NCBI RefSeq assembly: GCF_001182725.1
Contig: NZ_CWHU01000005.1
Coordinates: 806,001 to 870,000 of the forward strand
Length of the DNA stretch: 64,000 nucleotides
Direction of reading: 5' to 3'
From: Anaerococcus jeddahensis
GTDB taxonomy: Bacteria > Bacillota > Clostridia > Tissierellales > Peptoniphilaceae
Of this stretch, positions 43,125 through 52,049 are shown in pieces. The notes under the pieces are model-generated. The model saw nothing but the letters and a program-made list of their open reading frames with translations, was not told the DNA's origin and searched no databases. Position 1 is the stretch's first letter. Every line of letters begins with the position of its first letter. Both the position numbers and the translations under genes were made by a program.

Positions 43125-43808
43125 TCAATTAAATAATATTTGAAGTCCCATGATAATCATCCAAATATAGGCGCAAGTTTTTGGAATCATTAGCATGCCA
43201 ATTTTCGGATATTTCTTACTAAATAAAGTTACTGGTAAATAACAAGCAAATGAGATAATAATTGCCCAGACCATCCTTGTCATATCATAATTGTAGGTAT
43301 TTCCAGAAAATTTATACAAAATTATTATTCCAATTCCTGTAATTGTAAAAACTGAATTTCTAATTATAGATAATTTCATATTTCCTTCATTTGTAATCCA
43401 ATTATTTTGTGGTAAAAAGCAAACGAAAATTCTAACAAGACCACTTATCCAAACAGTAATTTCAATTATAAGTGGAGCCTTTAATTCAGCAAAAGTTAAT
43501 TTCCAAATATAAAGAAGTAAAATATAAAAAATAGTCATGGTAATTGATGAAACTTGAAGACCAATTCCTAGTTCTCTACTTATTTTTTCATTACTCCCAT
43601 AAAGTGCCCTTTTCACTCTTGGGATTAAGTGAAAAGCATCTCCAAAACACAAGGTCAAAGTTAAAATTCCATACAAAATAAACAAGATATTTCCTTTTGA
43701 AGAAACATAAAATAAAATTCCTGCAATCAAATCAAAGATTAAATATCCAATATCAAAAACAACTTCAAACAAATCAAAAATTTTTGGACTATAAGTATCA
43801 CTTTTCAT
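43125..43808 (-). CDS. Hypothetical polytopic membrane protein in the MarR operon
   Basis: 227 aa with about seven hydrophobic helices and a conserved-looking GDAFHLIPRVKRALYG motif near residue 56 that I have no name for. Its start overlaps the stop of the 148-aa gene upstream, so it is part of the operon beginning with the MarR gene. No signal peptide and no transporter signature is visible. Confidence 0.6.
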   Translation of the reverse strand: MKSDTYSPKIFDLFEVVFDIGYLIFDLIAGILFYVSSKGNILFILYGILTLTLCFGDAFHLIPRVKRALYGSNEKISRELGIGLQVSSITMTIFYILLLYIWKLTFAELKAPLIIEITVWISGLVRIFVCFLPQNNWITNEGNMKLSIIRNSVFTITGIGIIILYKFSGNTYNYDMTRMVWAIIISFACYLPVTLFSKKYPKIGMLMIPKTCAYIWMIIMGLQILFN

Positions 43809-44248
43809 TACAAACTCTCCTTTTTTAATAATTTATTATATTTAAGAAAATTATATATAAAAATTAAACCAGAATAAGTCAAGGCTAATCCCAAACCAGT
43901 ATAGAAAAATCCTATAAAAATATTAGGAAAAATTTTCATAGCCCTAAATCCTATACCTCCACCCATCATAAAAATCATTATTAGATAAGCTTTTTTATCA
44001 AAAAAATTCCAAACAGCCTTATATTCTTCATATCCTAATATTCTTTTTGTGTGTTTTGTAGTCATTTTATAAAACATACTTACAAAAATCAGAAAAATAA
44101 TAAGAGAAAATAAGTACATGTACCACTTTCTATCAATAATTTTATAAGAAATAATTCCAAGCCTTGTTACATTAAAACCTGCAATTATCCATACAATTCC
44201 AGCAATAAGTAAAAGCTTTCGTTTTTTAACTTTAAACATTTTTTTCAT
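43808..44248 (-). CDS. Hypothetical membrane protein in the MarR operon
   Basis: 146 aa with four to five hydrophobic segments and a basic N-terminus (KKMFKVKKRKLLL). The start is within the end of the MarR gene; of GTG at 44254, ATG at 44248 and ATG at 44239 I prefer 44248, with weak ribosome binding sites for all. Overlap on both sides suggests a three-gene operon of regulator plus two membrane proteins, possibly linked to resistance or stress, but no direct evidence shows this. Confidence 0.6.
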   Translation of the reverse strand: MKKMFKVKKRKLLLIAGIVWIIAGFNVTRLGIISYKIIDRKWYMYLFSLIIFLIFVSMFYKMTTKHTKRILGYEEYKAVWNFFDKKAYLIMIFMMGGGIGFRAMKIFPNIFIGFFYTGLGLALTYSGLIFIYNFLKYNKLLKKESL

Positions 44249-44678
44249 TATCACTTTCTTTTAAAAAATTGTCAGCATTTTTACAAATTTTATCAAATAC
44301 ATCCTTAAAAATTTTCATCTCATTTTCTGAAATTCCTTCAAATATATCCCACATAAATTTTTTTTGTATGTCGATTCCGTCTTCTATAATTTCGTCAGAT
44401 TTTTTTAGAAGATAAATTTCAATACACTTTTTATCTTTAGTGTTTTGTTTTTTTTCGATAAGGCCTTTTTGTTCAAGAACTTTTAAGGATGTAGATACGT
44501 GAGATTTTGTAGATTTTCTTACTTTTACAATATCAGCGGCTGTATTAAATTGAGGATAAAAATGTAAAAACATCAAAATATCATATTCCAACTGTTTCAA
44601 ATCGTATTTATCACAAATTGATTTTGTTAATGCTTCATAATATAAGGTAATATTTTTATGTTGATCCCAAAAATGCAT
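44232..44678 (-). CDS. MarR-family transcriptional regulator
   Basis: Winged-helix regulator of 148 aa. MHFWDQHKNITLYYEAL opens the dimerisation helices, the recognition helix region is TAADIVKVRKSTKSHVSTSLKVLE near residue 53 and the wing is KKQNTKDKKCIEIYL. I start at 44678, six bases after AAAGGAGGG; the longer frame would begin with an unsupported 24-residue extension through the operator. It is first in an operon with two membrane proteins and is likely autoregulated at the two operators upstream. Confidence 0.88.
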   Translation of the reverse strand: MHFWDQHKNITLYYEALTKSICDKYDLKQLEYDILMFLHFYPQFNTAADIVKVRKSTKSHVSTSLKVLEQKGLIEKKQNTKDKKCIEIYLLKKSDEIIEDGIDIQKKFMWDIFEGISENEMKIFKDVFDKICKNADNFLKESDNEKNV

Positions 44679-44691
44679 AAGCCCTCCTTTA

Positions 44692-44720
44692 GTTCTATTT
44701 AGAACTGTTCTATTTAGAAT
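44692..44720. promoter_or_regulatory. Two tandem MarR-type palindromic operators
   Basis: GTTCTATTTAGAAC at 44692-44705 is a perfect 6-bp palindrome with a two-base centre, and GTTCTATTTAGAAT at 44707-44720 is a near copy. They are 15 bases apart, lie between the -10 box and the start of the MarR gene, and a partial third half-site (TTCTA, 44723-44727) overlaps the -10. The likely ligand is the MarR product itself. Confidence 0.7.
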
Positions 44721-44721
44721 T

Positions 44722-44750
44722 ATTCTACTTTCAAAAAATATTTTTGTCAA
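44722..44750 (-). promoter_or_regulatory. Promoter of the MarR operon
   Basis: On the minus strand TTGACA at 44745-44750, 17 bases, TAGAAT at 44722-44727. The operators follow directly. Confidence 0.65.
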
Positions 44751-44757
44751 AAAAATA

Positions 44758-44777
44758 GCGAAAGATTTCTCTTCCGC
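44758..44777 (-). terminator. Intrinsic terminator after the SIMPL gene
   Basis: On the minus strand GCGGAAGA and TCTTTCGC form an 8-bp stem (one G-U) with a GAAA loop, followed by ATTTTTTTG. It ends the gene at 44806. Confidence 0.8.
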
Positions 44778-44805
44778 CTTAATTAATATTTTTAATTTTT
44801 TAAAC

Positions 44806-45459
44806 TTATTGTATCTTCCAAACTATAGCCACTGTATCAGATAAATCTATATCATCAGCTTCTATATCAATATCTATTTTACTTTCAAAACTTTGAGATC
44901 CATTAATAGCAAAATCATCTATAGGATTTGAATAAATTTCTATTTCACCCCAAGAATAATCAATTGAAATTATTTCTCCAAGCAAAACCCCACTCGCTTT
45001 TGCAAGAATCTCTGCTTTTGTTTTTGAATCATCAACTGCTTTTGCAAGTAATTTATTTTTTGCTGATTCTGTATCTTTTACAGTATAATTAATTGAAAAT
45101 TCATAATCAGTTTTATTTTTTGAAAGCTCATATAAAACTTTTCCCAACAAATCATTATCATTTGGAAAATTTATATATAAGTTATGAATATATTTGTAAC
45201 CTTGAAATTCACGCTTATAAATATCGTTTTCATAGTAGGATTTATATTCTGTATCGACAGAAAATTCAGTAGTTTTTAAATCCTTAGGATTAAGTCCAGA
45301 GTTTTCTATAATTTTTCTTAGTTCCTTAATACTTTTTGAAGACTTATTTATACAATCTTCATATTTTTTTAAAACATCAGAAGCTTTAATATTTAATCTT
45401 ATTAGGTCAGGTTTAATGCTTATCTTACCCTTTCCAGTAACTCTGATTTTTCTTTCCAT
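44806..45459 (-). CDS. SIMPL-domain (DUF541) protein
   Basis: 217 aa with the SIMPL/DUF541 fold: IRVTGKGKISIKPDLIRLNI at the start, LKTTEFSVDTEYKSYYENDIY near residue 60 and KAEILAKASGVLLGEIISIDY near 140. These proteins are often surface or periplasmic and of unclear function; this one has no signal peptide, so it may be cytoplasmic. Predicted RBS GGAG is near. Confidence 0.82.
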   Translation of the reverse strand: MERKIRVTGKGKISIKPDLIRLNIKASDVLKKYEDCINKSSKSIKELRKIIENSGLNPKDLKTTEFSVDTEYKSYYENDIYKREFQGYKYIHNLYINFPNDNDLLGKVLYELSKNKTDYEFSINYTVKDTESAKNKLLAKAVDDSKTKAEILAKASGVLLGEIISIDYSWGEIEIYSNPIDDFAINGSQSFESKIDIDIEADDIDLSDTVAIVWKIQ

Positions 45460-45501
45460 AATTTTATCTCCATTAATTAATTTGGTTTTTATTGTAGAAA
45501 T

Positions 45502-45813
45502 TTATTTTATATTATGTTTTTCCATTTTTTCACGGAAAATGTCAGTAATAATTTTTCTTAATTCTTCACGCTCTTTTTCTGGTAGTTCTCCTTCTTTTTT
45601 TGTGAGAGCAAAAAGTTCAGGATAATCATTGGCAATTCTTTCTATTGTTTTTGTTGTTGAATGTTTTCTAACAAAAAATGGAATTTTTTTAATCCATCCA
45701 TCAGGAACAAGAGCTAAAATTTTATCCCCAGCTTCCTTGTCACTAATTTCTGCAGTAGAAAGTCCATCATTAATTTCTTTTTGTTCTTTATCTGTAAAAT
45801 CTTCTAGTTTCAT
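45502..45813 (-). CDS. Hypothetical acidic-helical 103-aa protein
   Basis: I do not recognise this product. It is soluble and mostly charged helices, with a conserved-looking DGWIKKIPFFVRKHSTT segment near residue 37 and a C-terminal Glu/Arg helix. AAGGAGG before the ATG supports expression. It precedes the SIMPL gene in the same direction. Confidence 0.55.
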   Translation of the reverse strand: MKLEDFTDKEQKEINDGLSTAEISDKEAGDKILALVPDGWIKKIPFFVRKHSTTKTIERIANDYPELFALTKKEGELPEKEREELRKIITDIFREKMEKHNIK

Positions 45814-45967
45814 ATTTTTCCTCCTTAAATTCTAATATATTTAACTATTTTCACTTAATTACTGTCTTTTTTATTAAATAATAACAATATTTTACAGCTT
45901 TTCTTTATAAAAACATCTATAAGCAATCTCATTTAAAATTATGATATCAAATACTAATTTATAATTT

Positions 45968-46424
45968 TTTATACCTTGATTTTTCTAAAATAAATAATCC
46001 ATCTTCATTTAAATTATCACTTGAATATTTCTCTTATAGCCCAATTTTAAATAAAAAGATTTGCAGTTATAGAATATGGAACTATAATTTTTTTCGACTT
46101 CTTAGTATATTCATCATATTCAAGAGTTCTAACAATCTTATTTCCAACTACCCTATCTTGATATTCTGGTAAAACAAAAATAGTATAAAAACAAGATACT
46201 TCTTTATCTTCATCATATCCAATAGATCCACAACCAATAATTTTCTCATCATTACATACCACATAAAAATGTATAAATTGAGATTTCTCTACTATATTTT
46301 CAGAATTTTATATTCTTACTCAATTTTCAATATAAGCGTTTGAATAATCTTTTATATTAGTTGTTCTTAAAATTTTTTTAATAAGATTAGAAACTTTTTT
46401 AGCAACTTTTTAGTTATTAACCTT
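45968..46424 (-). pseudogene. Degraded GNAT acetyltransferase, copy of the gene at 49060-49530
   Basis: A region that aligns along its length with the intact GNAT at 49060-49530. The central piece, 46047-46262, still reads DEKIIGCGSIGYDEDKEVSCFYTIFVLPEYQ, against CLDEKIIGCGSIGYDEEKEESCFYTIFVLPEYQ in the intact copy (compare parts), but small insertions, deletions and stops break the N- and C-terminal parts. It is a decaying paralogue that lies 3 kb from its intact relative. The 71-aa open piece should not be called a gene. Confidence 0.8.
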
Positions 46425-46844
46425 TTAAATAATGGTAACTTATCCAAATATGCATCCTGATTTTTCAAAAATATTGATGCCATTCCTTGACCCATCATAG
46501 GCATATTTTTATCTTCTTAACTGCGTCCCAACTTATTAAAGAATTTTTCATAGACAATATGCTTGAATTTTCATAAAATCCATCGTTTTCTAAAATCAAA
46601 ACAGGTTTGATTATAAAAATATTTCTAATGTAAAACAATGTTGCCGCTCCAAAAAAAATGTTCCAAACAGTCCAATAAAAATTGTGAATATATTATATAA
46701 AATACTGCCTCCACAAAGTCCAGCTAATAGCATAAATGCTGAAATTATTGTCATAAGGATACACAATAAACTCAAATTTATATTTTTTAATCTACTACTA
46801 CATATTTCTAATCTGCTATCTATTGTTCCTCTAACGCATTTCAA
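46425..46844 (-). pseudogene. Frameshifted STM3941-family membrane protein
   Basis: The 77-aa open frame at 46611-46844 (LEICSSRLKNINLSLL, then two membrane helices) is the N-terminal part of an STM3941-like protein. The same sequence continues in the next frame as FIIKPVLILENDGFYENSS with SWDAVKKIKI, and then in a third frame (MPMMGQGMASIFLKNQDAYL). At least two frameshifts therefore split a gene of about 140 codons. It abuts the GNAT pseudogene. Family assignment is from memory of the KPVLIL...DNSS...W-D-I pattern. Confidence 0.6.
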
Positions 46845-47062
46845 TGCTAAATATTATTAAATTTTTCTACAAGCAAATCTTTTTACTTCTTTACATTATT
46901 ATATCATCTTTATTGTTTGTAATAAGAACAAGCTAAGATTAAATTAATTTATTGTTATTTAAAAATACTATATGACACAATTTTATATTGATCTAATCCC
47001 TTTGTTTTTTCCTATTATATTATTTAAAACATTATTAAAAGTAAATTCAACCAAACCAAATT

Positions 47063-47764
47063 TTATTTATCCTCAAGTTTCAACAAATATTTGCAATAAA
47101 AAAATGCAATTATAATTGTCGCACCTATATAAATACTCTGAGAAAATGAACCTTCTACGCCAAATTTAGAAAAAGCATCTATCAATCCATGTGCAATAAT
47201 GCATGGAATTAAACTCTTACTTTTATAAAAAATAACTACCATTATAAAACCCCAAGCTATGGCGAAAAATACTTGAGCTAGCGTTTCTAGACTCGCTTGG
47301 CCAGCAAATAGATTAACAATATGACCAATGCCAAAAGTTATAGCTACAATTATGATAGACTTTTTTGCCCCATCTTTTTCTAGAATAGCCTTAAATAAAA
47401 AACCACGAAAAATTATCTCTTCTATGTATCCAATTAAAAGCATTGAAATAATAGACCATACCTGGGAAATCCCAGAATAAACAAGATTAAGCCCACCCCA
47501 TAAATTGCCAGTTACAAGAATCCATACTGGAATAAAGTACAAATATCTCTTGGAATTTTCTGGATACTTATCAAGACCATATTTTTCTTTAAGCTTATGA
47601 TTATTTATAAAAAAAGTAATAGAAAAAGCAATAAAGATTAGTCCGATGAGCATAAAGAAACTTTCATCCCCAAAATTTCCCCTAATAGAAGTAGTAATCA
47701 AACAGTAAATTACAATCCAAAAAATTGCAAAATTAAGTTCATTTTTTTGATAAAGTCGATACAT
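47063..47764 (-). CDS. CPBP (CAAX/Abi) family intramembrane metalloprotease
   Basis: 233 aa with about seven helices. The family catalytic motifs are clear: EEIIFRGFLFKAIL near residue 113 (EExxxR), FGIGHIVN near 146 (FxxxH) and a final HGLIDAF near 197 with the third histidine. Such proteins act in protein maturation, immunity to bacteriocins or stress. AAGGGG precedes the ATG. It is the only intact gene in the 46-49 kb decay zone. Confidence 0.85.
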   Translation of the reverse strand: MYRLYQKNELNFAIFWIVIYCLITTSIRGNFGDESFFMLIGLIFIAFSITFFINNHKLKEKYGLDKYPENSKRYLYFIPVWILVTGNLWGGLNLVYSGISQVWSIISMLLIGYIEEIIFRGFLFKAILEKDGAKKSIIIVAITFGIGHIVNLFAGQASLETLAQVFFAIAWGFIMVVIFYKSKSLIPCIIAHGLIDAFSKFGVEGSFSQSIYIGATIIIAFFYCKYLLKLEDK

Positions 47765-47869
47765 TTCTAACCCCTTTTAATTTTTCATTAATTTATACAA
47801 TAAAATTTCTGATTTTTTCTATATATTTACTATAATAAGATCAAATTTAAAAGCAAGTTTGTAAAAAAA

Positions 47870-48341
47870 ATTTTACTTTATCTATCTACTTACAAAATAT
47901 CTTAAGAAATATCCTATCAAAAACACCAAAGAAAAACACTGAAGAATTTAGAACTGATATCAAGGCACTATTTAAAATCCATGATATGGGCTTAGCAAGA
48001 AAAATGAAAGATGAGATCTTCTTAAAATACGAAACCGAAAATAAATATCAAAACTCTTTAAAAACCTTAGATGAAGGATTTGAAGATGCCTTTGTCTATT
48101 TAGCTAATGATATAATTCATAGCAAACTTAGGACAACTAATTGCTTAGAAAGACTAAACGAAGAAGTAAGAAGACGTGAAAAAGTAATTAGAATCTTTCC
48201 TAATGAAGATTCAGCTATCAGTATAATAGGACCAATCCTCATTGATATCAATGAGGATTGGATAACATCTTCTAAATTATATATTAAAATGAAATAGTAA
48301 ATATTGAGCTAGTAAATTTTATACAATATTATGGACTTGAC
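47870..48341 (+). mobile_element. IS256-family element remnant (3' end plus right terminal repeat)
   Basis: The open frame from about 47870 to 48297 is the C-terminal third of a mutator-type transposase: NILRNILSKTPKKNTEEF, ALFKIHDMGLARKM and RTTNCLERLNEEVRRREKVI lead to the catalytic end of the domain. The N-terminal two thirds, the left end and most of the catalytic acids are missing. ATTATGGACTTGAC at 48328-48341 is the terminal inverted repeat. It is inactive. Confidence 0.85.
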
Positions 48342-48380
48342 TTAATTTTTTAAAGGATTAAATAAAACTATTCTATAAAA

Positions 48381-48410
48381 ATAAGAGCTTAGCGATTACT
48401 AAGCTCTTAT
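48381..48410 (-). terminator. Intrinsic terminator of the orphan catalase-tail gene
   Basis: ATAAGAGCTTAG and CTAAGCTCTTAT form a perfect 12-bp stem with a 6-base loop, followed on the minus strand by TTTTTATAG. Confidence 0.85.
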
Positions 48411-48420
48411 CTATAAATGT

Positions 48421-49004
48421 TTAAATTGAACCTTCTCTGTTCCAAAATCTTTGTTTACCTAGATTTTCTATAAACTTACTTATATCTTTAGCATCTTTTG
48501 TAACCATAACTCCATCTTCTTTTTCTTGTTTTTTATCAAGAATATCAGAAGCATCTCCAATAATCCACAAAGGTTTGTAGTGGTTGAAAGTTTCATTTAC
48601 AAATTCATTTACATTTTTACTAAATTCTTTGGATGATTTTTTTGGAACAACTACAATCATTGCATATTCTAATACAGGATGAATAGTAGCATATCTGTGG
48701 CTAACCATTAGACCATCTTTTGTCTCACTTAAATTAGCTTGGATAATTTCAGCTTTTGCTTTTTTATCTTCTATTTTTTTAACCAAAGATTTAAAATTAA
48801 AATCATCATCGTCATCTAAATATATTCTAAATTTTAAAGTATCAACCTTAAATTTTGTAAATGCATTTTTCTTATTGTCAATTATATTTCTTTCTAAATC
48901 TTTAATCTTATCATTATCCTTAACAGGGTCAATCTTTTTAACTCCCTTTGTAGTCAATGGAGCCTTAAAGAAACTTTATTTGCTTTTATTTTTTTATTTA
49001 CCAT
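48421..49004 (-). pseudogene. Orphan catalase C-terminal (DJ-1-like) domain with a 5' frameshift
   Basis: The main frame (48421-48957) matches the C-terminal flavodoxin-like/DJ-1 domain of large-subunit catalases: FRIYLDDDDDFNFKSLV, the ATIHPVLEYAMIVVVPKK strand and the closing DGVMVT, FIENLGKQRFWNRE. The catalase heme domain is absent. A better start (ATG at 49004, with AAGAGG) opens MVNKKIKANKVSL, one base out of frame with the rest, so a frameshift near 48960 breaks it. Otherwise a TTG start at 48957 would be needed. It is either a decayed gene or a sequencing error. Confidence 0.6.
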
Positions 49005-49059
49005 CTTTACCTCTTAATAATTTTCTGTTTCATTCTATTACTACTCTTTTTAAAATAAT

Positions 49060-49530
49060 TCAAATATTTTTAGATTTTTCTAATATAAATAAGCCATCTT
49101 CATTTGGAATATCACTTGGATATTTTCTCTTATAGCCCAACTTTAAATAAAAAGATTTTGCAGTAATAGAAGAAGGAACGATAATTTTTTTTGACTTTAT
49201 AGCATATTCATCCCTTTCAAGACTTTCCAAAATTAACCTTCCTATTCCACTTCCTTGATATTCAGGCAAAACAAAAATAGTATAAAAACAAGACTCTTCC
49301 TTTTCTTCATCGTATCCTATAGATCCACAGCCAATAATTTTTTCATCAAGACAGACCACATAAAAATGTCTAGTTAGAGATTTTTCTATTATATTTTTAG
49401 CATTTAAAATCCTTACACCTTTTTCAATATAGGCTTTTGAATAATCTTTTATATTTGTTGTTCTTAAAGTTTTTATAATAAGTTTGGAAACCTCTTTAGC
49501 ATCCTTTTTTTCAAATCTTCTAACAAGCAT
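49060..49530 (-). CDS. GNAT-family N-acetyltransferase (intact copy)
   Basis: 156 aa. LVRRFEKKDAKEVSKLI opens the GNAT fold, the acetyl-CoA loop is YQGSGIGRLILESLE near residue 90 and a C-terminal FYLKLGYKRKYPSDIPNEDG is near 130. Substrate unknown. The same sequence occurs in degraded form at 45968-46424, showing recent duplication around this region. Confidence 0.88.
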   Translation of the reverse strand: MLVRRFEKKDAKEVSKLIIKTLRTTNIKDYSKAYIEKGVRILNAKNIIEKSLTRHFYVVCLDEKIIGCGSIGYDEEKEESCFYTIFVLPEYQGSGIGRLILESLERDEYAIKSKKIIVPSSITAKSFYLKLGYKRKYPSDIPNEDGLFILEKSKNI

Positions 49531-49616
49531 ACTTACTCCGTTTCTAGTTTATATTTTCATTATATAACTTAGCTAATTATATTAACAATATAAAATTACT
49601 AGAAAAGGATATTATT

Positions 49617-52049
49617 CTAAATTGTCCTAATCAAATCAATAGTTGGTCTATCTAATATTCTCTTTAAGGAGAAGTGATAGATGACTAGATTAATACCATA
49701 GACGACTAGTGAGAATCCTAGGAAGCTTTTGTAGTCATAATATTTTATTAAAGTACTCATTCTTAAATCAGGAGCAATTATCGATATTATAAAAATAACA
49801 CCTAAACTCACCATAATAGAAATTGTAAAGGACTTTATCTGTTCTCCAATAAATTCTTTTTGATAGATGTTCTTTAACTCATCTACATCCATTCCACAAG
49901 AGTAAAGACTTCCGATTTCTTTTTTTCTACTCATGAGACTTAAATTAATGGATGAGTAACCATTGGTGATATTTAGTACAAAGATGATTGATGCAATTCC
50001 TATTACAATTTTTATTAGACTTTTCAAATCATTATATTCATTTTTTGCGGTCTCCTCACCTGTTGTGATATTAAAGCGATCTTCTGGTGAGATTTTACTT
50101 CTAATCATGGCCTCTACATATTCTTTTACATCTTTGGTATCCGAATCTTTTATCTTCATATTTAATGTATAGGCATAATTTTTGTATTTCTCATCGCCTG
50201 CTTCTTCCATAAGTTTAAAATAAGTGTCAAAATCTGTATAAACTTTTACATCAAATGGTCTTGTTTTCGACTTATATTTTCCCAAATCTGTAATTGTCTT
50301 TGAAATTTCAATCGTCTTCTTATGATCATTTAAGTTAATATCTAAAGTCTGTGGGTTTTCAAAATATGGAATTCTCTTTGCCTTAGCTATTGGAATAGAA
50401 GAATCTTCTTGAATTGTATTGTAGAGGACAAATTCACCCTTCTTTCCTCCAAGTTCTTTTAAATCTTTTTCTTCCAAGGCGATGATAAATCCATCCATAC
50501 CTTCTGACTTATATTTTTCTATATTCTTTCTAGCTTCCTCGTCTAATCCAGCTGACTTTGCTTCTTTTGAGAATTCGTTATTGTTTTCTACTTTAACATA
50601 CTTATCTTTTGAAATATATGACTTCTCGTTAGGAATTTTATCTACAATTTCTTTTAATATTTTTGGGACTTGGTTGTTTTCACTAAAATAATCAACAGAG
50701 AAATTATAGCCATCATCGTAAAACGAAAAATCTCTGTAGTAACTTGAGATGCCTATGATGATTATAAACACTGAAATAATTATTATCCCTATGGCAGAAA
50801 TATATCTCTGTGATTTTATTGAAGCTAAGTTATTGAGTTTTAATTCCTTCCAAAAATCTTTTGCTCTTTTCTTCTTTGATTTGGAAAAATCTATATTCCC
50901 TCTTATACCGTCTATAATATCTATTTTAGAAATCCTTTTCGCAGGGGATTTAATGGCTAGTGCCACAATAATAAAAGAAACTAAAACTATTGCTAAACTT
51001 AATAAGGGATTAAAGTTTACTAGATTAAATTCACTTAATTGTTTGTCTATTTGAATGTTTTTGTACAGATAATATATAGAGAAAAAGCCTACAAGATGTC
51101 CTAAAAGTATTGGAATTCCAGATGTAAGAAGTCCTTCCTTTAGGAGCAAGAGATATATTTGTCCATTGGTAGATCCTATAGACTTGTAAATGGAAAGCTC
51201 TCGAATCTTCCTTAGCCCCCAAACCCAAAAGATGTTTTTTATAAAAAACACAAAGACCAATAGACATCCAAGAACTGATAGAACAAGAACAGCTGTGCTC
51301 ATTATATTTTGTAAGGGTTCGTTTTCTACTCCGTAATAGTTTATGAGACTTTCAGAAAATTCTAAAGTAACTCTTTTGCCCAAGGTCTGATTGATTTCTG
51401 CTTGAATTTTATCTCTATCTCTATATGCTTCTTCGAAAGAATGAAATTTTACAAAAGTCCTGAAGATGGTCATTTTATCTTGTAACCCTAAAGCAAAACT
51501 TTGTTTACTGTACTTGTTGTAGACATCTCCATAAACACCAACTAAAGTAAAACTCTTAGAACCTTGGCTCTCAAATTTTTCTCTGCCAGTATTTGCACTT
51601 GTGGCACCTATCTCTTCGCCATTTAGAAACCTTTTGCCTAAATCAAGTTCTACACGATCGCCTATTTTAAGTTTATTTTTCTCTACTAAGCTTTCAGATA
51701 GTACAATTTCGTCTTCCTTTTCAGCAAATCTGCCGCGGGTAAGTCTTGAATACTCCCTCATCTTATTGATTTCTTGGTCTTGGTAGTTTATAACTACTAA
51801 ATCGTCAGCAAGTTTTCCGTTGTCAGGATTAAGGGACATTTTCCCGACCAAATCTATATCTTCAATGGACTTTAACTTTTTAACATCTTCACTTGAGAGT
51901 TCTTCTTTAATCTCCCCATGATAAAAGCTTGAAGCCATATAATTACCATATTTGGATGTCAAGCTTCTATATCCAAAATAAAAAATAATGGTGAAAAATA
52001 GACTTACAATAAATAAGGAAATAAAAATGGGAAAATTCTTCTTATTCAT
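49617..52049 (-). CDS. FtsX-like ABC permease, copy B
   Basis: About 810 aa. An N-terminal helix (NFPIFISLFIVSLFFTIIFYFGY, residues 5-27) and a large external segment are followed by two FtsX cores, each with a helix set (about 255-370 and 680-800), giving the usual MacB-like long permease plan. It pairs with the ATPase gene at 52042. Substrate unknown; BceAB-type systems flush antimicrobial peptides. I start at 52049, where a TAGGAGA is 9 bases upstream, and the start lies within the end of the ATPase gene. Confidence 0.85.
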   Translation of the reverse strand: MNKKNFPIFISLFIVSLFFTIIFYFGYRSLTSKYGNYMASSFYHGEIKEELSSEDVKKLKSIEDIDLVGKMSLNPDNGKLADDLVVINYQDQEINKMREYSRLTRGRFAEKEDEIVLSESLVEKNKLKIGDRVELDLGKRFLNGEEIGATSANTGREKFESQGSKSFTLVGVYGDVYNKYSKQSFALGLQDKMTIFRTFVKFHSFEEAYRDRDKIQAEINQTLGKRVTLEFSESLINYYGVENEPLQNIMSTAVLVLSVLGCLLVFVFFIKNIFWVWGLRKIRELSIYKSIGSTNGQIYLLLLKEGLLTSGIPILLGHLVGFFSIYYLYKNIQIDKQLSEFNLVNFNPLLSLAIVLVSFIIVALAIKSPAKRISKIDIIDGIRGNIDFSKSKKKRAKDFWKELKLNNLASIKSQRYISAIGIIIISVFIIIIGISSYYRDFSFYDDGYNFSVDYFSENNQVPKILKEIVDKIPNEKSYISKDKYVKVENNNEFSKEAKSAGLDEEARKNIEKYKSEGMDGFIIALEEKDLKELGGKKGEFVLYNTIQEDSSIPIAKAKRIPYFENPQTLDINLNDHKKTIEISKTITDLGKYKSKTRPFDVKVYTDFDTYFKLMEEAGDEKYKNYAYTLNMKIKDSDTKDVKEYVEAMIRSKISPEDRFNITTGEETAKNEYNDLKSLIKIVIGIASIIFVLNITNGYSSINLSLMSRKKEIGSLYSCGMDVDELKNIYQKEFIGEQIKSFTISIMVSLGVIFIISIIAPDLRMSTLIKYYDYKSFLGFSLVVYGINLVIYHFSLKRILDRPTIDLIRTI

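Noticed and set aside
46047-46262. 71-aa open frame read as a GNAT protein
   Set aside because: It is only the middle of a degraded GNAT gene whose intact relative is at 49060-49530.
46611-46844. 77-aa open frame as an independent small membrane protein
   Set aside because: The matching continuation lies in the other two frames directly downstream, so it is the start of a broken STM3941-like gene.
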